Shown: positions 45,341 to 56,338, counted from the stretch's first letter. The stretch: 64,000 nt of DNA from Rhabditoides inermis (GCA_963966185.1 CAWZYM010000283.1:1-64000), one strand, 5' to 3'. Notes: a model not told the origin generated them from the letters alone. Made by a program: numbers and translations.

Positions 45341-48300
45341 TCATCTCATCTCTCTCCTGTTTACTGTATGTATTCGGATCGGCATAATGTAGCTCTCTGC
45401 TGAACAGACGCCTCAGCTTGTCCATCGATCGATTATCGATTGATCGCCGCTGTATCATGTGACTTATCAGCCACTATCATCGTCCAGTGTCCCTTCTCGT
45501 AATATGGTAGCACGACTTATTTGAATCTGTCGTTTTGCATGGATGGATGTATCTTCATCTCGCTCTCTTTGTATTTCCACTCCATTCCGCGTACTATGGC
45601 CGGAATGATCACGAACATATCGGTGTTGCAGTATTTGGAGAGGAGGTATACTCTGCGCTAGAGCGATAGTTTTCGATCTACCTTGCTTGCAGTTCGAAAT
45701 ACGGTGCCATAACCGTCTGCCTCTCTTGTCTTGCGCGCTGTTGTCGATAGCTGACTCTCCGTCTTCCTCTGATCTACCCCACCGCGCGCAACTCATTGCG
45801 AGCATAGAACTATATGCGTGTATCGCTTGGTTGCTCAGTCTGAAATTGACTCCCTCAGTGGTTAAATTACATACCAAGTTTGAGGTAAAGCTTTCCCTGA
45901 TGATGCCATAAAGGCGAAACGCCAAGATAAAACTGTTTCTATCGCGGCAGATTTGGTCGTATCCGTTTGTATCACGTATTCGTCGAATTCGCCTTCGTAT
46001 CGTGAGTGCTCACTGGCTCGCTGAATGGAATTCGCTAATAGGACAGACACAGTGCGAGACGCTCGAATACTCGAAGGCGATACAGTGCTCACTGTGCGTG
46101 ACGTCATCTCGTCTCGTGACGTCATACCATTTTGCCGACTAGTATCAGTCTCGCACTCCATGCATGTCGGCGCGAATTCTATGTTTTTTTTTCAGTATCA
46201 TCGTCTCCTTCATCGATCATCAGTCTATCTTCGATCGATATATATTGATCGATTTGTCCTCCGCACTCACTGCCGTATGCGTATTGGGGATATCAGTGTG
46301 GGTAGATGTAGATCGGTCGTCGCTTCTTCCTTCGCGCATACTCACACCAGCTGGCAGCCAGTGGCTACAGCGCTGGCCGCGAGCTCGAGTATTCCGCGCT
46401 ATTTTTTTTTATCAATTATAAGTTTCAACGGGGCACCGAAAGGGAGGGCGACGCGGCGCGGTCGCGTCGCGTTTTTCTGGCCGATGCTGCGGCCGTTCCA
46501 CGGGAACCTCATTCTACGGATTTGTTGGTTTTTGCGGTTGATGATGAAATTATTGTTCTACTTTCTTCTCTTCTACGTAATATCTACCCTTCAAAATGAG
46601 TGATTCTGCTTGCGTAAATATATTCGTGCCGGTATAGGTCGTCGCAACAGCGGTTTAGTCGTTTCGAATTTTTCGAAAATCAAATTAACGGCCTTTTTAG
46701 CAATACATATACGCTTTTTATCCGTGTCATGACTCTTTTGCACCATGGTATTGTTACTGGGTCGGAGCCTGTATCGCCAATGCATCAATGAGTTATCGCG
46801 TCGCGTCGTGTTGCAGCAGCGCTCTCGCTCAAACCAGTCGTTCCGCTGTCGCAGCTTTTGCTATTATATTTTCCTCTTTCTCGCTCCTATTGCGCGAAGT
46901 GGTACTAGTTCGTCGGGGCTACTTCCGGCAGCCGCTGCTCCGATGACTTTGCGTTGCACTACCCTTGCCAGCGTACCTCTTGTGCGATTCTGGTGCGCCC
47001 GCCAACGCACTTGTCGATCACTTTCCGGCGTATATTTGCTGTCCCCACAGCTTCGTTATCTGAACTGATACTACATCGTCAGTACGATGCACGAGTTTGT
47101 AATCGTTAGAGTATGCGTCGAGCAGTCTGCGGTTGTCCCATCTGTGGAAGGACCTTTGTCGGCAGGAACAGCTTTCCCGCGTGTGCCTTCAGAAAGGCTT
47201 GTTGATAGACGGGAACAGTTTCCCCAAATTTACCTTCAGAAAGGCGGTCTTTGATAGACGAAATCAGATTTCCTCTAACGACCCTCCAGAAAGGTGGTAC
47301 TTTGTGGACGGGAACAGTTTCCCGGAACGTGCTTTCATAAAAGCGGCCATGGAACAACTCCTTTGGCCTCTTGTTCATCACGGCAAATACGGAATACGAC
47401 ACACTGGACAGATCACAGTTCTTTACATCGCTCACATCAATGCACTCTGCTCTATCCTTCTATATTCGCGGTGGGGCGAGCTGCAGCACATATTCTCTCT
47501 ATTACCTGGAGTATCGTGAGCGTTGGCAGCAGATTCTATCTGTTTCGGCGACATGCCAGTTTCGCTTCTACGTCCATGTATTCTACGCGACACTTGGTCG
47601 ATGTGGGGTCACAGCTTTACCTTTTCGCCCTTTGCCGGTCATGTCCGATCATACCTTCCTCTCCGCTGCCCACTAGCCACTACTATTCGCATTCACGTTT
47701 CGAGGCAACCGCTTCTACGTCCACGTATTCCACGCGTGGCTCGAGTCCTCTACGCTTGGAAGCACGCAGGCCGCGTCGGAAGCGGAGTTTGTCGTTGGAC
47801 CGAGTTCATGCATATACTTATACTATCGTAGGACATGGACACTATCCGGACGCGGTTCGCTTTCGAGTCGACCACGCTGCGGCGCCTGTTTCAGCCTCTC
47901 ATTCTCTCATTCCTCACACATACGCTATGTAGACATCTTCCAGGGCAGGTGTTTGCCAATACTTTCCCTTTTGTCCATCTTTAAAGAGGTGATCCAGACA
48001 AGGCAGACAGCTTCTTTCGTGGTCCCGACGTGGGTACGATTTTTTGCCGAGAGTCGCAGCGCAGTCGATATCCTCATCGTAACTACACCGACGCACCCTT
48101 ACCCTTCAGACTGAATTGTTTCGCTGATATCATCTCTAGCACATATCATCTCTGTGCACTGCGCTCTTATTCCATACTCCTTCTCCTTCTCCCCACGATC
48201 TTTAGGGACGATTCTACGCCGTTCCCTCCCATCGGTCTGGAGTTGGAAACTTCAGTTTTCTCGGAGTGAAACGGAGAGAAAATTATAAGTTTCAACGGGG

Positions 48301-49576
48301 CACCGAAAGGGAGGGCGACGCGGCGCGGTCGCGTCGCGTTTTTCTGGCCGATGCTGCGGCCGTTCCACGGGAACCTCATTCTACGGATTTGTTGGTTTTC
48401 CCACCCACCCACCGCTGTACTACACCCACCCACCCTCCGAATCTCGTAGCAGGCGCTCACACCTTTCCCACACCATCGTGTGCTGTGTCCTCATAAGTCA
48501 TGGTTATCATCCACTTCCAGGCATGTCCGCACCCATATCCAACATATTGGATACTGTGATACTGTACGCGTTTTCGTCTATATTTTTGTTGTGTACCTAT
48601 GTGCCTTTTACTCCGGATAGACGACCGAACATTAATAGTGTTCCCCGCGGGGCAGCGGGGCTCTCAACGTCTATTTCGATGAGCGAGATGAGGCGAGGGA
48701 CAGTTCAGAAACTGCTCGCTACAAAAACAGGGAAGGGAGAGAAGGCACAAAAACCTCAATCAAGGCGTTATAATCAACTAAGCAACCTTGTTCAAGGGTA
48801 ATCAGACGCTCACAGATAGAATACATCCGCTGTCGTTATCTAAGGTAGGAGACGTATACACTGTATAAAGACTTTAGTGTTCAGATTGTCATAGTCAATT
48901 TGCTGATAATTTTATCAACCTCTAGCTGATTTGCTATCAAGCCTAGTTTCAACAATCCCATTCAGGTATTATATCGCGTGTGCCGCTGGGTCTGGGAAGC
49001 GATGATCGAGCAGGCGCGATCTATTAGGGCGCTATACTTTCACTACTCAAGCGAGAGCACCGGAACGCACCTGGGTGTGCACCCGCGACGTGTCGGTCTC
49101 ATGCGGTTTCTCGATCGTATTTCGCTCACTGCGCCACACGTGTATTGCCGCTCACTTTTCCTTCGCCACCGACGTGCGGTAAGAAGGTGCACAGCCACCT
49201 CGAAGAGGAGAGTCGCTTGTCTCCCTATGAGTTCCTTTTTCCGTCAGAGCTCCTTCAGAGTCTTTGACTATGAGCTCCTTGCGCTCACTCAGCGCACCTT
49301 CGCCCGTCGCCCTCTTTCTCCCGTTCGCCGAGCTTCCCCCGCTCGCCGGCTATAGGCCTACCGCTACAGTAGAGCTAATTTGTACTAATTGTTTCAGAAG
49401 TTTAGACCAATCGCTGTCGAGAAACGCTGTCGACGCCATTCTCATATCCCCACTTTTCCCCTTTTCCCCTTCCTCGCCCGTACGAGGAATGCGCGCGCAA
49501 CCCGTTTCGACACGCCAGTCAACGGGACTACCTACAGTACCTCCCCATTGGCCCGACCTCAGTACTGTAGCTTATC
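45341..49576. other. Decayed retrotransposon interior with internal duplications
   Basis: No intact domain could be read. A 117-bp sequence beginning aattataagtttcaacgggg occurs twice in direct orientation (46414-46530 and 48281-48397). A 67-bp sequence beginning acgccgttccctcccatcgg occurs at 48216 and 49672. At 47140-47360 four diverged copies of a roughly 60-bp unit (core gacgggaacagtttcccc) follow a C-x-x-C motif readable on the plus strand. The region is probably the body of the R2/NeSL-like element with later rearrangements. Confidence 0.5.
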
Positions 49577-50226
49577 TCACCCGGCGTACAGTAGTGCCCA
49601 GTTGTGCATTCGTCGCGCGCAATTATTTTCTATGTACCATGTGCATATGTGTATGCAACCGCAACCAATAAACGCCGTTCCCTCCCATCGGTCTGGAGTT
49701 GGAAACTTCAGTTTTCTCGGAGTGAAACGGAGAGAAAACGTGGTATTTTGTGTCGGGTGCGGGGGGCTATCTGCCCTCTCGCTATCCCTCCTTCCTATCA
49801 TATTAGAGCCGGCAGCCTCCTCGCTCACAGCACTCTGCGTCTCTGTCGGTGTTATTGATTTATCGATCGGGTGCTGATCTATGCGTGCTCTCTTTGCCTG
49901 CGCACTCTCCGTCCTCTTTCTCTTTCGCACTCCACCGTCTCAAACGGGTGTGGGAACGGGGAGCGAGTATGGTATGGGGTACTGGGTATGTTTGTCTCAT
50001 CAGCTGTTTCCTCTATGCGCATTGACTGTTCGTCATTCTCTTGCGATCGTAGTCTCCTTCTTTCATCATTCACGCCTCCTTTCTCGGTCATTATTCGTTT
50101 GCGTATAGCCTCCTGGGTTTCCTCGAACTCTTTCATTTCCGGGTGTGTTTCGAAGGCGTGTTTACGAGCTCGCATCAGTAGACTGAACTCTTCTTTGCAC
50201 ACTCTGCACGTGTAGACTATGAACAT
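49577..50226 (-). pseudogene. C2H2 zinc-finger N-terminus of an R2/NeSL-like element
   Basis: On the minus strand the product begins MFIVYTCRVCKEEFSLLM and continues to a His pair (RKHAFETHPEMK), a C2H2 finger, followed by a charged linker. The frame shifts near 49900. R2/NeSL-type LINEs carry such N-terminal fingers, and the position just inside the right inverted repeat fits the 5' end of the same element whose C-terminus is at 44.8-45.3 kb. Confidence 0.45.
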
Positions 50227-50714
50227 ATCGCATTTCCAAGTTCAGTTCGTTCTTCCAGAATCGCAACTCATTCTCACACTTGCCCATCGCTTGCGAACGT
50301 GCGATGCGAGCTGCGCCGCGCCGCGCCACAACCAGGGTCACGCACGGTATACGGGGCTAGTGAGAGTTCTATTGAAATGTCGTTAGTGTTTTCTGGTAGA
50401 TAGGTGTCTAATTGATTGGTATGCATCATTAGAATAGAAAGTTCTGATTGGAAGGTAGAAAGAATGGTCGGGCCGCATCGTATTCAGAGTGGTGGCCTCT
50501 GTTTGAATGTGAAATACAGTCGTACACGAATATAATTGTGAAATATAGTAATTTTAAGGTGAACCTAAGTTTATATCATCAGTTACATGTCGTTTGTGCT
50601 TTGAAAGATAATACGCATTAATATCAATAACACTAGATCAGGGCCACAGGGCCACGGTCCGCATTTTACCACTCAAGGGCCGCGTTTTACCCGGTCCCTG
50701 TTTTATTTCGATCT

Positions 50715-51221
50715 GCTGCAGATGGTGAAGATGGCTGTGGAGTCGTCTGCTGCTCGGAGAGGACTGTGGGACGGTCTTGAAAGAAGTCGATTCGCAGAGT
50801 GATGATCAACAATGTCTTCATGTCATGCTCGGGTTCGGCACAAGCAACATCCCCTCCAAGATTATCGAGGCGACGAAGAAGTACATTGACATCTCCGACT
50901 GGGACTTTGCGAAGGTTAGTGTGGAAATGGGCTATTGAGGGTTGACACATTGATGCGTTTGTAGGACCGCATAGGCCAGTTCGAACTGTCGTTTGCTGCG
51001 TACAAGTCAGCCACGACGACCGACTACAATGGAACCACCGTCTGCCAGTGAGTGCACTGAGACAGGGCTTAAATAGGCGGGTTCGGATTGACTCTTCTAT
51101 TCAGGGTGATCTGTCACGGGGAACTGGATTCTGCTGCACCGCTTCAACCGCTGCTTGCTGATCATCGATCCGTCGGGACAGGCTGGCGACATGAAGCAGT
51201 TTGTTCGCAAAACAAACTTTC
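50715..51221 (+). CDS. Unassigned exons with an overlapping dynein-like fragment
   Basis: Exon about 50715-50914 (product with LGFGTSNIPSKIIEATKKY and ISDWDFAK) joins in phase to 50965-51047 (DRIGQFELSFAAYKS) and to an exon from 51105 that ends with TGA at 51219-51221. No family is recognised for this reading. In another frame the third exon encodes LLHRFNRCLLIIDPSGQAG and KTNFLDDIFL, which is the AAA5-AAA6 signature of dynein heavy chains. Only one of the two readings can be original. The segment lies between the two nested inverted-repeat elements' right ends. Confidence 0.35.
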
Positions 51222-51881
51222 TCGATGACATTTTCCTGTGCGTATATATTTTTATTTATATAGATTTTTATTTCATATTATTGATTGTCCTGTCGTATCT
51301 AGAAATCCACTCAAACGTCATTATCCCACCCGCAAGACTCCCATTCATGACATAGTACGGCTGTATATATTTGTATGGAATAAATTCAATTATTAAATGA
51401 TTTTCTATTTAAATGAAAGGAAAAAAAAGAAACTCGATACAGAAAGCGGTGCCGCTGCTGCGTGAATTTTCATGATTCGCCGGTAATACGCCACTAGCGC
51501 GCCGGTAAGACGCCACTAGCGCGCCGGTAAGGCGCTACTAGTCTGAAGTATGCCCGCTTAGCAGCGCCTTACCGGCGTTTTACCCGCGCGCTAGTAGCGG
51601 ACTTCTGTCAGTGTACTGTGGCAAAAAAAATGCTAGTATTACAGTAACTTTCTCTTTTTTACTGAACAGGAAAATATTACATTCTTATCCGATCGCCGAT
51701 CCGATATTCTTCCGATGATATTCTGCTCGGTAATCCGGAGTATGTTGCACATATCGACCACTCAATATGAGTGACTTGAAGAAAGCCGCGAGCGTACCTG
51801 GAAATCGACACTTCACATCACTGGATCCTATTTTGAGATACGTTTCTAGATGTGTATTCTTATCATAATGTATTTTTACAG

Positions 51882-52819
51882 TTACAAGTACTTCTCTCGG
51901 AAACGGGATGTTATCCGGAAACTTCTGAAACCGACAGCAAAATTAATGAATGACGTGGAAAAAGAAATCAATAAAATCGAGAAGGAGTATCGTGAAAAGA
52001 TAAGAAACAAACACGTTCACAAGTAAGTGTGTCCCACTCTTTCTATCGAATAATGTTTTTAGAATTTGCATACACATCCGAAGAGGCGATTATAAACGCA
52101 AAAAAATTTACTGGTACGATATTCACGTTAGCTGATCGAATTTTTTTAAATTTAGGTACACTCGCTCAACTTTCACTTTGGCTTCTGCAAACCATCTGGG
52201 AGAGAAATGTATGTATGTGCTTGTGGTGTTGACACCTCCTAACTGTTTGTTGACTAGAATTTCAGATGGAATCAATAAATCGATCGCCATAGTAGCAGTG
52301 GGCGATTCCGTGGACTGGGCAAACGCTGTCCTGTCAGATTTACACGACAGAAAGTGCGTAGACCATTTGAAAATGTATTTATGAATGTGAATATCGTTAA
52401 TCTCAGTTGGACAGTGGTAGCTTTTCCTCGCATGGATCAAGCTGTCACTATTGCTCTCACGCAAACCTACTGCGATACGCTACTGCTCACAGGCAAGACA
52501 ATTATTCAAAATGCAAGAAACACTCTTCAGCTCCCACTTCCACGTTCGGGTTTTGGATGGCATACACACTGAAGGAAGGCGCTCTTGTGTATCGAGGAGA
52601 GGTGGGCGGGGTTTTGTGGGCGGAGCCAATCTGTGAGTTGAGGATTTCTCACCGCCTGGCGGAATCGAGAAGCAGACTGCAATCGATGATGTTGCACCGC
52701 CAGAGTGGAAGGTGTGTTACTATTATACTGATAGATAGAAACAGTGTTAAATTTCGTTTTCAATGTTTTATTACAGGTTCTTCGCTTCAATCAGAGCACA
52801 TTGCAAGTACGGGAGTTGA
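51882..52819 (+). CDS. Alpha-1,2-fucosyltransferase (GT11), 3' part, seven exons
   Basis: Exons 51882-52022, 52063-52113, 52156-52208, 52266-52353, 52407-52492, 52531-52711 and 52777-52819 (TGA) join in phase. The product has the GT11 GDP-fucose-binding motif ICIHIRRGDYKR, then IAIVAVGDSVDWANAVL, then VVAFPRMDQAVTIALTQ and STFGFWMAYTL, the family's later motifs. GT11 enzymes transfer fucose to galactose in the Golgi. Intron 52493-52530 (38 bp) has a GC donor (ACAG|gcaaga). A polyadenylation signal AATAAA lies at 52898. The exons for the membrane anchor and first catalytic third were not found: the upstream frame that would precede TLHITGSYFE contains a TGA. The chain is probably a 5'-truncated copy. 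Confidence 0.8.
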
Positions 52820-52881
52820 AGTGAATGCGTGTGCAATCAATGTAGGCAATCTCAACAAAAGACGTGCCATTCAAGATTCAG

Positions 52882-54398
52882 TTATGATTTTGTGATCAAT
52901 AAAAACGTTTGAAGGAAGATGGGGAATCTTGTAAAGAGGCAAGAGAAGAGGTGGAGGATCATTTTCGAAGAAGCAGGGAAATATTCTGAGTGTGACGGGT
53001 GACGGGTAGGGTTTGAGGAGGTTTTGTAACATGGAAGGAGAAGTATACATGGAAGGAGAATGCAGAGCGAGACGAGAAGAAACTGGAAATGAACAACAAC
53101 AGTGAACACGCACACGCACACGCACACGCACACGCACACGCACACGCACACGCACACGCACACGCACACGCACACGCACACGCACACGCACACGCACACG
53201 CACACGCACACGCACACGCACACGCACACGCACACGCACACGCACACGCACACGCACACGCACACGCACACGCACACGCACACGCACACGCACACGCACA
53301 CGCACACGCACACGCACACGCACACGCACACGCACACGCACACGCACACGCACACGCACACGCACACGCACACGCACACGCACACACACACGCACACGCA
53401 CACGCACACGCACACGCACACGCACACGCACACGCACACGCACACGCACACGCACACGCAGAACATACTTGACAAACCACGTGTGTGAGAATGCCTCTCT
53501 GCACCCGGATAGCTTGCTCCGAACTGTTGCCTTTGAATTGCCCATACGCAATGAATAACCTTGCGAAGCCTGCCACTCCACTCACGGACAATATAAGCAC
53601 CGTCATCTAAAATGACCAGCAAGCGTGTGTTCACTTCCATTTTCTATTCAAACCCCTATAGCCACACCGACTACAGTGGGTTCTGTGTAGGAATGCCACG
53701 TTTCGATTGGATGATGTTGCAGGATCGCGTCGAGACCGCCGTAGCTCTGAAACATGACGTTCACGGCAGAACTCCCGAACTCACCTCTTTCATCCAATGA
53801 ATGTGCGCTTCCACATCATCTCGCTGCATAACCACTGAGACAATGCCGATGACTAGAGCGGCAAGCGAGGGCGAGAGCGTTTGGATACTCTGCGAGCGCA
53901 TGCTAACCGCGGAAAACCTGGCTTGCATCTCCTAGAAAAAGACTAATATCTTAGTTTTCGTGAATAGCGACTCACGAATTTGCGATAGAGCAAGAGGTTG
54001 ATGGCGGCGCAACATTCCATAGCGATAAAGATGGACACGGCACACTGAAAGTGGCGAGAAGATGATATGATATTGGTAGCCACTCACATTGGCGGCACTT
54101 GGCATAATATTCCAGTGGCTCACAAGACTGGCTCTCACAAATCCGATCGATAGTGGATAGAAGACGACGTGTTGGACGACTAGCACCGATCCGCAAGTGA
54201 GTAGAGTGCATATCTAAAAGCGTTGTGCCCTCTACTTTTATGCCATAATACCTGATAGACGAGCAGGTGCACTTTGTACCACGATGATGGTATGAATACA
54301 ACTACGAGTAGAACAGCACCGGTAGCAATAAGCGTTGCACATAGAGCACCGTCCTCGAGAATCGCCGGGTTGTCAGGAAGAGTCAGGTTGCGGAGCAT
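52882..54398 (-). CDS. Nematode serpentine chemoreceptor (7TM), seven exons
   Basis: Exons 54252-54398 (ATG), 54088-54213, 53976-54044, 53785-53931, 53675-53746, 53469-53606 and 52882-53082 (stop) are all phase 0 and give a product of about 300 residues, the usual length. Hydrophobic helices can be placed: LCATLIATGAVLLVVVFI (TM1), CTLLTCGSVLVVQHVVFYPL (TM2), AVSIFIAMECCAAINLLLY (TM3), LAALVIGIVSVVM (TM4), MTVLILSVSGVAGFARLF (TM5), FLLVSLCILLPCILLLPCY (TM6) and HLFSCLFTRFPIFLQTFLLI (TM7). The loop SSEQAIRVQRGILTHVVCQ before TM6 resembles the Str/Srh/Sri superfamily. The 386-bp intron before TM6 is almost entirely a hexanucleotide array. The stop lies before the AATAAA of the opposite fucosyltransferase gene, so the two genes overlap at their 3' ends. 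The fifth donor (ACT|gtagtc) is weak. Confidence 0.8.
53106..53460. repeat. (CACACG)n hexanucleotide array, about 59 units
   Basis: Nearly perfect cacacg units with one variant (cacaca) near 53385. It fills the intron before TM6 of the chemoreceptor gene; on the sense strand it reads (GCGTGT)n right after the donor CAA|gtatgttct. Confidence 0.97.
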
Positions 54399-55428
54399 TC
54401 AGCTTTCCTATAGTCTTATATTCTTATATATAGGATGCTTATATAAAGGATCAGGAGGACCGACACGAAGAATTGAGCTATAAAGAGTGACTTCATTTCA
54501 TTCAAGTTTTTTTCGAAGATAAAGTTTATTGAAAATCTAAAGAAAGAAATTCTATAACTAAATGAAAACAAGGTGTTTTTGTCTTTGTGCACTCACACAC
54601 GGGGAACTAATAGAATTACACTGCTTTTGAGCTCGCCACTGGGTACTAGTACGGAGCGAGTATTTCGGTTAGAAGTATTGTATTATTCAGGGAGATAGTT
54701 CGCCGGGTCACTGTAGAAAATTGATCTACCCTCTAGTCGCAATTGATCTACCCTCTAGTCGTGAGGAGACCCAAGCGCGCGCATTCAAACGATAATATTG
54801 ATCAAAGAAGCCGGCATGCGAATCAAAGAGGCCGCGCCACACTCGAGCTTTTCCCGCGCTTTTTGACTTCTCTCGCTCGCGACTGAGTTTCGCCAACTGA
54901 CCCCGGCTGTCAATAGCAGAAACTATCCTCCAGGCGGCGACTATAGAAGAAACAACATGGACATGGTTGAAATCAACATTTTTCAGAAATCGGTCGGAAC
55001 ACGCGAAAAGTTGTTCCGATCACTTTTTTGCCACACCTCTTCGGAAAAAAATCTTCGTAATCCCGAAATCAAGAAATATTCGAGGATTTTTGAGCTTAGC
55101 GTACCATTGCCATGCGTTTTCCTATTACACTATAGCGGTCGCCGTTTTCATTTGCATTTCACATCGACGGTCTAGGAAACAAGAAGAAAAAAAGTGTTCG
55201 CGAGGCATTGCACGACTGTCTTCGATATCGGGCGCATTTTACGACACATTTTACATTTTATTCATTTTACGCATTTTATGACACATTTTATTGGATGTGA
55301 TTGTATAACAGTTGCGAATAGTTTTTTTGTATTGTAGGACGATTATGATAATTAATGATTGGTAATCTCATTTCTCTGCCAGCGCGCGATCGCGTGCCTT
55401 CCCCTGTTACTCCATCGACCCCTGAACA
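54399..55428. other. Intergenic stretch, no gene recognised
   Basis: It contains two adjacent copies of ttgatctaccctctagtcg at about 54719-54760 and otherwise no supported feature. Confidence 0.5.
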
Positions 55429-55740
55429 ATGCTGTGCGGCGGCGGACTAACCGGATTCGATTTCGCTGTTCTCTACATCTACGGCATTGAGACTGAAGAG
55501 GATTTCTCGACGACGATGCAACTCTCGGAGACGTCCTTTCGTTATCGATTGTCGAAGCCCGGATCTTCCGCCGCTGAAATCGAAACTTCCCCAGCCGCAA
55601 GCAGAGGATGCCGCAAGAAAGGGGTGTCAAGCATCACCAATAGCACGTACGCATCAATGATCAATGGAAATACCAACCACCGTGCTATTGAAACTCGAAG
55701 TATTCGTTGGGTAGTGTATTTTACCTTAACCTTTCTGTAA
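55429..55740 (+). CDS. Hypothetical open frame of 103 codons
   Basis: An uninterrupted ATG-to-stop frame whose product starts MLCGGGLTGFDFAVLYIYG. No domain, no splice signals and no known relative recognised. It may be a chance frame. Confidence 0.25.
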   Translation: MLCGGGLTGFDFAVLYIYGIETEEDFSTTMQLSETSFRYRLSKPGSSAAEIETSPAASRGCRKKGVSSITNSTYASMINGNTNHRAIETRSIRWVVYFTLTFL

Positions 55741-55996
55741 TTTACATAATTGTCATAATGTGCTGTCATCTTGCCCTCTACCGTTTAAACCTGTAAGTAA
55801 CGGGTTTAGTCGTACCAGAAAAAAAATCAGAAGAATATTTACTTCACAAATGCACAGCTGACGTTATCAGGGAAATACTATGATATCTGCTAGCGTTTGT
55901 AGAATGCTCACTCTTATAAGGGTACGACATGCCCACCCTTACAGTGAAATCTCGCCTCGAGATTCAACAGTAGTGCTCAGCAAGAATTTTATGTTG

Positions 55997-56057
55997 CAAA
56001 AACGGACACTAAAACGGACACTAAAACGGACACTAAAACGGACACTAAAACGGACGG
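55997..56057. repeat. 12-bp tandem repeat, about five copies
   Basis: The unit is cggacactaaaa. On the minus strand each unit contains ttttag, a 3' splice-site-like motif, and the array lies downstream of the donor of the dsRBD exon. Confidence 0.9.
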
Positions 56058-56093
56058 AATCATATTCATATCGATATCACTTAATGCACATAC

Positions 56094-56251
56094 CGCTTCA
56101 CTGACAACCCAAGACTGTAAAGCTTTTGGTTGCAAATCACTGTGAAGCTTTTGCAAGGCGCGTAGTGCTGACTCCTGCTTCGCTCGGCTCTTCTTCTCTT
56201 CGGTGGCTGCTCCGGCGCCGGAAGTCAAATCAAATTCAATAATCTTATGAT
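56094..56251 (-). CDS. dsRNA-binding-domain exon
   Basis: A 158-base open exon between an AAG-type acceptor and a GTATGT donor. The product reads HKIIEFDLTSGAGAATEEKK then SRAKQESALRALQKL, which matches the second half of a double-stranded-RNA-binding domain: beta strand, Gly-rich turn, basic KK, then the A-K-x-x-A-x-x-A-L-x-x-L helix. Neighbouring exons were not recognised, so the gene (or gene remnant) to which it belongs is unknown. Confidence 0.5.
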
Positions 56252-56338
56252 CTTAGCAAGGCGATTTCAATATCAGCAGGTTTAAATTCCCAAATCTAAC
56301 AGGTTTATTATCCAGCTGCACTATTCTTCGCTTCTAGA

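Larger units (their letters stand above)
42183..50698. mobile_element. Inverted-repeat element, 8.5 kb, containing LINE relics
   Basis: About 390 bp at the left (42183-42575) and right (about 50310-50698) are reverse complements, beginning GGGACCGGGTAAAACGCGGC. The left arm's inner half is followed by a second tandem copy of about 175 bp (42589-42760). No target duplication is obvious. The interior consists of decayed retrotransposon sequence, so either LINEs inserted into a DNA transposon or an inverted duplication brackets them. Confidence 0.65.
41747..51613. mobile_element. Composite inverted-repeat element with CACTGACA ends
   Basis: The left end, TA followed by CACTGACA, and the right end, TGTCAGTG followed by TA, are inverted copies. 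The terminal 150-200 bp on both sides consist of repeats of the type actagcgcgccggtaagacg. The end sequence CACT and the TA flank are shared with the 38377-41388 foldback element. Between them are 437 bp, a second inverted-repeat element (42183-50698) and 915 bp. The alternative is two independent short elements in opposite orientation. Confidence 0.6.

Noticed and set aside
53106..53460. Regularly spaced repeat that could be mistaken for a CRISPR array.
   Set aside because: It is a contiguous 6-bp tandem repeat without spacers in a eukaryotic intron.
52871..53606. Frames encoding long Arg-Val, Cys-Val, His-Ala or His-Thr repeats.
   Set aside because: They are translations of the hexanucleotide array inside the chemoreceptor intron.
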